A stretch of 6,267 bases of DNA, from the NCBI GenBank assembly GCA_018971455.1, contig JAGXAV010000138.1, forward strand, positions 1-6,267, written 5' to 3'. Source of the DNA: Rhodospirillales bacterium (GTDB lineage: Bacteria; Pseudomonadota; Alphaproteobacteria; Acetobacterales; Acetobacteraceae). Within the stretch, counting starts at the first letter, position 1, and each line of letters opens with the position of its first letter. Under the pieces are notes generated by a model that did no database searches, had not been told where the DNA came from, and was given only the letters and a program-made list of their open reading frames with translations. Shown here one piece after another: positions 1-6,267 of the stretch. Both the position numbers and the translations under genes were made by a program.

Positions 1-512
1 GCCGGCCGGGCCGGGCCGGCGGCGACCGGCGCCGCCTGCGCCACCGCCGCCCGGCCCCGCCACGGCGCGCGCAGCCGCATCACCAGCCCGTGCGCGAGCA
101 TGCGCACCAGCCAGTACAAGGCGACCACGGCCTGAAATTGCAGCCGCAGGACACGAACCGCCTGCGCGCGCGTCTCCGGCGCGAGCCACCGCCCGAGCGG
201 CCGCAGCATGGCCGCCACCCGCCGCCGCAGACCGACCCCGCCCGCCGGCGCCGCCGATGCCGCGATCTGCGTCTCGTCGGCGGCGGTGATCAGGCGGGTG
301 AACAGCGCCTCCACCTCGCTCCACGGAACCACCGCAAGCCCGTCACGGAAACGATCATGGCGCACGAAACGGATGCGCTCGCTGTCCCCGCTCCGCCGCG
401 CCATGGCGCGGCACAGCTCGAAGCTCAGCCGCTGGATGCCGTTCGGCCGGCGCCCGCCGCCGACGGCAAACATGAAGATATCCTCGACATCGATCCAGAT
501 CTTCGCGGCCAA
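1..512 (-). CDS. Probable glycosyltransferase (GT4-like), N-terminal part, runs off the left edge
   Basis: This is the first 170 codons of a gene that continues beyond base 1. The frame is open throughout and rich in codons ending in G or C. The protein opens with a short beta-strand, IWIDVEDIF (residues 5-13), followed by RRPNGIQRLSFEL (21-33). A Gly-Ile-Gln-Arg motif after an N-terminal strand is typical of GT4-type glycosyltransferases, where this loop lies near the acceptor site. Residues 47-71 (RIRFVRHD, then VVPWSEVEALF) match the same group of alphaproteobacterial sugar transferases as I remember it. Residues about 95-150 are a basic, amphipathic, possibly membrane-associated helical stretch, and 153-170 form an Ala/Pro/Gly-rich linker. 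The donor-binding C-terminal domain is outside the window. TTG at 512 is chosen as start because a strong Shine-Dalgarno lies 6 nt upstream and because the next ATG (473) would delete the first strand. The acceptor and donor sugars cannot be told. A role in surface polysaccharide is inference. Confidence 0.72.
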   Translation of the reverse strand, partial: MAAKIWIDVEDIFMFAVGGGRRPNGIQRLSFELCRAMARRSGDSERIRFVRHDRFRDGLAVVPWSEVEALFTRLITAADETQIAASAAPAGGVGLRRRVAAMLRPLGRWLAPETRAQAVRVLRLQFQAVVALYWLVRMLAHGLVMRLRAPWRGRAAVAQAAPVAAGPARP

Positions 513-518
513 GCCCTG

Positions 519-525
519 TCCCCCT
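519..525 (-). promoter_or_regulatory. Ribosome binding site for the TTG-start glycosyltransferase
   Basis: On the minus strand AGGGGGA sits 6 nt before TTG at 512-510. This purine run decides the start. The only upstream GTG nearby (532-530) is in another frame, and the first in-frame ATG (473) is inside the conserved first strand. Confidence 0.6.
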
Positions 526-542
526 GCCGCACCGCGGGCAGG
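523..542 (-). repeat. 6-bp inverted repeat in the ilvA-glycosyltransferase gap
   Basis: On the minus strand CCTGCC (542-537) and GGCAGG (528-523) are perfect complements separated by an 8-nt loop. A competing hairpin, CCGC (537-534) with GCGG (530-527), uses part of the same bases. The 3' arm shares AGG with the Shine-Dalgarno of the downstream gene. No T-tract follows, so it is not a standard rho-independent terminator. In such GC-rich DNA it may be chance. Confidence 0.35.
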
Positions 543-543
543 C

Positions 544-1746
544 CTATGCCCGCCGCACCGTGTAGCTCGCCTCCAGAGCCCTCACGATATCCGCTCCGTG
601 CGCCGCGTCGCGGGCCTCGAACATCACTTCTAGTTGTGCAGCCTGCACACTGGGCGAGGCGAAGAGCCGCTGATGCGACACTTCAATGATATTTCCGCCC
701 GCCCCGCCGATCTTGCCCGCGATGTCGGCCAGCACGCCCGGCCGGTCGGGAATTTCCAGCACCAGCCGCAGCAGCCGCCCATCGCGCAGCAGATTGCGCA
801 GCAGGACATTGGCCAGGATCCGCGCATCGATATTGCCGCCGCACACCGGCAGGCCCACCTGGCGCCCGGCAAACCGTTCTGGAAACGCAAGTAATGCCGC
901 GACACCCGCCGCCCCCGCGCCCTCGGCGACCACCTTCGCCCCCTCGGCGAGCAGCGCGATCGCCTCCTCCACCGCCCGCTCCGGCACCACCAGCACATCG
1001 GCCACATGGGCGCGGATCACCGCGAACGGCGCCTCGCCGATATCGCGCACGGCGATGCCCTCGGCGATGGTCGGCCCGCCGACATGCACCGGCTGGCCGG
1101 CCAGGCGCTGGGCGAGCGCGGCATAGGCCGCGACCTCGACGCCCACCACCTCGATGCCGGGCTTCACCCCGGCCGCGGCCACCGCGCAGCCGGCGATCAG
1201 CCCGCCGCCGCCCACCGGGATCACCAGCGTCTCCAGCTGCGGCGCGTCCGCCAGCATTTCCAGCGCCAGCGTGCCCTGCCCGGCCATCACCGCCGGATCG
1301 TCATAGGGATGCACGAACACCAGCCCCTCGCGCTCGGCAAGCTCGAGGGCGTGGGCATGCGTCTCGGCCAGCGTCTCGCCGTGCAGCACCACGCGCGCGC
1401 CCCAGCCGGCGGTGCGCGACACCTTGGTCAGCGGCGTCGTGTTGGGCATGACGATGACGGCCGAGATGCCCAGCAGATGGGCGTGCCGCGCCACTGCCTG
1501 GGCGTGGTTGCCGGCCGACATGGCGATCACCCCGCGCGCCCGCTCGGCCTCGCTCAGCAGCGCCAGCCGGTTCGCCGCACCGCGCTCCTTGAACGCGCCG
1601 GTGGCCTGGAGGTTCTCGAATTTGAGCGTGACCTCCGCGCCGGTGGCGCGCGAGATGGCGTCGCTGCGCAGGCTCGGCGTGCGCAGCACCCGCCCCTCGA
1701 TCCGCGCCGCCGCCGCGCGGATATCGGCCAGCCCGATCATCGCCAT
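544..1746 (-). CDS. ilvA: Threonine ammonia-lyase (threonine dehydratase) with C-terminal ACT domain
   Basis: This PLP enzyme deaminates L-threonine to 2-oxobutanoate and ammonia, the entry to isoleucine synthesis. Many members also act on L-serine. The 400 residues begin with a fold-type II PLP domain (about 1-315). Lys53 in TGAFKERGA is the expected Schiff-base lysine, SAGNHAQ (77-83) is the substrate loop, and PVGGGGLIAG (177-186) is the glycine loop that holds the PLP phosphate. A conserved CGGNID motif ends this domain. The last 75 or so residues carry an ACT domain, seen as LVLEIPDRPGVLADIAG followed by GGNIIEVSHQR. The length and single ACT domain fit the medium-length lyase family of about 400 aa, not the long two-ACT biosynthetic form of E. 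coli IlvA. The ATG overlaps the greA TGA by one base (TGATG), and no strong Shine-Dalgarno is seen, so translation is probably coupled to greA. A second in-frame ATG at codon 3 is possible. A catabolic threonine or serine role cannot be excluded, so the symbol is less sure than the family. Confidence 0.9.
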   Translation of the reverse strand: MAMIGLADIRAAAARIEGRVLRTPSLRSDAISRATGAEVTLKFENLQATGAFKERGAANRLALLSEAERARGVIAMSAGNHAQAVARHAHLLGISAVIVMPNTTPLTKVSRTAGWGARVVLHGETLAETHAHALELAEREGLVFVHPYDDPAVMAGQGTLALEMLADAPQLETLVIPVGGGGLIAGCAVAAAGVKPGIEVVGVEVAAYAALAQRLAGQPVHVGGPTIAEGIAVRDIGEAPFAVIRAHVADVLVVPERAVEEAIALLAEGAKVVAEGAGAAGVAALLAFPERFAGRQVGLPVCGGNIDARILANVLLRNLLRDGRLLRLVLEIPDRPGVLADIAGKIGGAGGNIIEVSHQRLFASPSVQAAQLEVMFEARDAAHGADIVRALEASYTVRRA

Positions 1747-2219
1747 CAGATGAACTTGACGGAGAGGATCTCGTAGCTGCGATCGCCCCCGGGAGCCGGC
1801 ACCGACACGGTGTCGCCCACCTTCTTGCCGATCAGCGCCTTGGCCAGCGGGCTCGAAATCGACAGCCGCGCGTATTTGATGTCCGCCTCGTGCACGCCGA
1901 CGATCTGGTAGGTCGCGTGCCGCTCGGTCTCCTCGTCCACCACCGCGACATGGGCGCCGAACTTCACATGCTCGCCCGACAGCGCGGACGGATCGATCAC
2001 CTCGACGGCGGAGATGATCTCCTCGAGCTCGGCGATGCGCCCCTCGATGAAGGATTGCCGGTCGCGGGCCGCGTCATACTCGGCGTTCTCGGACAGATCG
2101 CCATGGCTGCGCGCCTCGGCAATGGCACGGATGACCGCCGGCCGCTCGACGCTTTTCAGCGTGCGCAGCTCCTCTTCCAACCTCTGCAGGCCAGGCGCGG
2201 TCATCGGGAATTTCTGCAC
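1746..2219 (-). CDS. greA: Transcription elongation factor GreA
   Basis: GreA enters the secondary channel of backtracked RNA polymerase and stimulates cleavage of the 3' end of the nascent RNA, so that elongation can restart. The 157 residues match the usual length (about 158). Residues about 8-75 form the antiparallel coiled coil. Its tip carries HGDLSENAEYDAA (39-51), with the acidic Asp41 and Glu44 that help hold the catalytic magnesium. Residues about 82-157 are the FKBP-like C-terminal domain, including SPLAKALIGKKVGD. This domain organisation and spacing distinguish GreA from GreB-like or Rnk-like relatives. The start is GTG at 2219, preceded 8 nt upstream by GAGG. It gives MQKFPMTAPG, the expected N-terminus; the internal ATG five codons on would lose this strand. 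The gene lies 98 nt after carB and overlaps the lyase gene by one base. Confidence 0.96.
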   Translation of the reverse strand: MQKFPMTAPGLQRLEEELRTLKSVERPAVIRAIAEARSHGDLSENAEYDAARDRQSFIEGRIAELEEIISAVEVIDPSALSGEHVKFGAHVAVVDEETERHATYQIVGVHEADIKYARLSISSPLAKALIGKKVGDTVSVPAPGGDRSYEILSVKFI

Positions 2220-2227
2220 GGCGGGAA

Positions 2228-2231
2228 CCTC
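2228..2231 (-). promoter_or_regulatory. Ribosome binding site supporting the GTG start of greA
   Basis: GAGG on the minus strand, with an 8-nt spacer to GTG at 2219-2217. It supports the GTG over the in-frame ATG at 2204. Confidence 0.55.
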
Positions 2232-2239
2232 GACAGAAC

Positions 2240-2258
2240 GGCGTGACGATGGCGTTAC
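2240..2258 (-). repeat. Imperfect 8-bp direct repeat in the greA leader
   Basis: On the minus strand GTAACGCC (2258-2251) and GTCACGCC (2247-2240) differ at one base and are separated by 3 nt, so they repeat every 11 nt, about one helical turn. They lie 20-40 nt upstream of the greA start, inside the carB-greA gap. This could be a protein-binding site or chance. No clear -35/-10 pair could be aligned to it. Confidence 0.3.
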
Positions 2259-2317
2259 AGCTTGAACAACAGCCGCCCGCCGCCGCGAGGTCTTGTGAAC
2301 CCGGCCGCGACAGGCGC

Positions 2318-5555
<3,238 letters not shown>

Positions 5556-5572
<17 letters not shown>

Positions 5573-5891
5573 CATGCTCTCCGGGCAGGGCGCGGGCTGC
5601 GGCAACTCCCTCGGGAGTGAGCTCGAGCCGCCAATGGCAGTGCAGGGCGTGTTCTTCGAGGCGGATCGGCTCGCGGATCAGGCGGCGGCGCAGCAGCTCC
5701 GCCACCGCCTCGGCGAAGCGGGCCGGATCGAGCGGCATCGCGGCAAGGCGCGCCACCTCCTCGCGTCCGGCCTCGGCATTGTCGGCGCGCACGAAATGCC
5801 GCAGCGCCGTGCCCAGCAGCAGCGCCGCGAGGTCGGAAGCAGGGTGATCGGGGCCAGGCGGTTGGGCGCCGGCAGGCTCGGGGGCGGCCAT
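5556..5891 (-). CDS. Unnamed small winged-helix-like protein between carA and carB
   Basis: I do not recognise this 111-residue protein as a named family. It starts 1 nt after the carA stop (TGA-G-ATG) and its TGA lies 17 nt inside carB, so it is enclosed by the two subunit genes and probably translationally coupled to both. No strong Shine-Dalgarno precedes it. Codons mostly end in G or C like those of its neighbours, arguing for a real gene. Residues 1-18 are a Pro/Ala-rich, likely disordered tail. Residues 19-36 look helical ([17 protein letters not shown]), 42-52 helical ([11 protein letters not shown]), and 55-74 helical with an Arg cluster ([11 protein letters not shown]). Strands and a turn follow at 76-94, ending in RLELTPEG. 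The pattern helix, helix, basic helix, hairpin and LTPEG is that of a winged helix as in MarR/PadR-type proteins. A His-Cys-His cluster (HALHCHW, 81-87) sits in the putative wing. No signal peptide or membrane segment is seen. DNA binding or contact with CarAB is inference. Confidence 0.85.
5579..5582 (-). promoter_or_regulatory. Ribosome binding site of carB, inside the upstream small ORF
   Basis: GGAG on the minus strand lies 3 nt before the first and 6 nt before the second of two tandem ATGs. The spacing favours the ATG at 5572. The site is within the last codons of the preceding gene, which fits translational coupling. Confidence 0.6.
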
Positions 5892-5892
5892 C

Positions 5893-6267
5893 TCAGGCCG
5901 CCGCGCCGGCGATCATGTCGGTGAAGCGGCGGAACAGGTAATGGCTGTCGCTCGGCCCCGGGCTCGCCTCGGGATGGTACTGCACGCTGAACACCTTCCG
6001 CCCGGCCACCGCGATGCCCTCGTTGCTGCCGTCGAACAGGCTCACATGGGTGGCCCGCACCCCCGCCGGCAGGCTTTCGGCATCGACGGCAAAGCCGTGA
6101 TTCTGGCTGGTGATCTCAACCCGCCCGGTCGCCAGGTCCTTGACCGGCTGGTTGGCGCCGCGATGGCCACGCGCCAGCTTGTAGGTGCGCGCGCCGAGCG
6201 CGATGGCGAGCAGCTGGTGGCCGAGGCAGATGCCGAAGACCGGCACCTCGGCGGCCAGCACGCCACA
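5893..6267 (-). CDS. carA: Carbamoyl-phosphate synthase small subunit, C-terminal part, runs off the right edge
   Basis: This is the last 124 codons of the glutaminase subunit, which hydrolyses glutamine and passes ammonia to CarB. The visible part is most of the class I glutamine amidotransferase domain. [11 protein letters not shown] (residues 9-19 of the fragment) holds the nucleophile cysteine, equivalent to E. coli Cys269. [11 protein letters not shown] and QNHGFAVD follow, and [11 protein letters not shown] supplies the catalytic His and Glu (His353 and Glu355 in E. coli). The HxGxNxPVKD and ASPGP signatures separate CarA from other amidotransferases such as TrpG or GuaA. The reading frame is open to the window edge. 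The N-terminal CarA-specific domain, the start and any leader or promoter are outside. Its TGA is 1 nt before the next gene. Confidence 0.97.
   Translation of the reverse strand, partial: CGVLAAEVPVFGICLGHQLLAIALGARTYKLARGHRGANQPVKDLATGRVEITSQNHGFAVDAESLPAGVRATHVSLFDGSNEGIAVAGRKVFSVQYHPEASPGPSDSHYLFRRFTDMIAGAAA

Noticed and set aside
523..542. The gap hairpin as a rho-independent terminator after the lyase gene
   Set aside because: The stem is only 6 bp and is followed by GGGGACAGGG, not a T-tract, and a start codon follows at once.
90..689. Plus-strand open frames over the glycosyltransferase and the end of the lyase gene
   Set aside because: They cross the boundary of two credible minus-strand genes, and their products are Pro/Arg-rich and unlike any protein family.
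894..1776. Several plus-strand open frames over the threonine ammonia-lyase gene
   Set aside because: They give Arg/Pro- or Ala-rich low-complexity products, have no homology signal and lie opposite a well-conserved PLP enzyme.
2220..2317. A sigma-70-type promoter or terminator in the carB-greA gap
   Set aside because: A TTGTTC at 2269-2264 could be a -35 element, but no acceptable -10 lies at the right distance, and no stem followed by a T-run is present.
5573..5605. An upstream in-frame ATG extending CarB by 11 residues
   Set aside because: The extension is Pro/Cys-rich, unlike CarB N-termini. It would lengthen the overlap with the small ORF, and the family start MPKRTD has a well-spaced Shine-Dalgarno.

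Overview
The window is a compact, very GC-rich stretch in which every supportable gene lies on the minus strand. Codons end overwhelmingly in G or C, intergenic gaps are tiny, and the gene order carA - small ORF - carB - greA suggests an alphaproteobacterium. Acetobacteraceae/Rhodospirillales is my best guess, from the gene order and the style of the glycosyltransferase. That placement is inference from composition and family resemblance, not a database match.

In the direction of transcription (high to low coordinates) the layout is as follows. (1) The last 124 codons of carA, the glutaminase subunit of carbamoyl-phosphate synthase, with the 5' part off the right edge. (2) A 111-codon unnamed gene starting 1 nt after the carA stop. 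It looks like a small winged-helix protein and overlaps the start of carB. (3) A complete carB (1084 aa), the synthetase subunit. (4) A 98-nt gap, then greA (157 aa, GTG start), the transcript-cleavage elongation factor. (5) A threonine/serine ammonia-lyase with a C-terminal ACT domain (400 aa), whose ATG overlaps the greA stop by one base. (6) A 31-nt gap with a small inverted repeat, then the first 170 codons of a probable glycosyltransferase (TTG start) that runs off the left edge.

CarA and CarB together make carbamoyl phosphate from glutamine, bicarbonate and 2 ATP for arginine and pyrimidine synthesis. The small protein between them is the most novel element: it is translationally locked between the two subunits of an enzyme whose subunits are normally adjacent. 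GreA rescues backtracked RNA polymerase and the lyase feeds 2-oxobutanoate into isoleucine synthesis. The tight junctions suggest co-transcription, but the 98-nt gap before greA could hold a separate promoter. No RNA genes, mobile elements, CRISPR arrays, tRNAs or convincing rho-independent terminators were seen. The plus strand carries only long antisense open frames that are by-products of GC-rich codon use.
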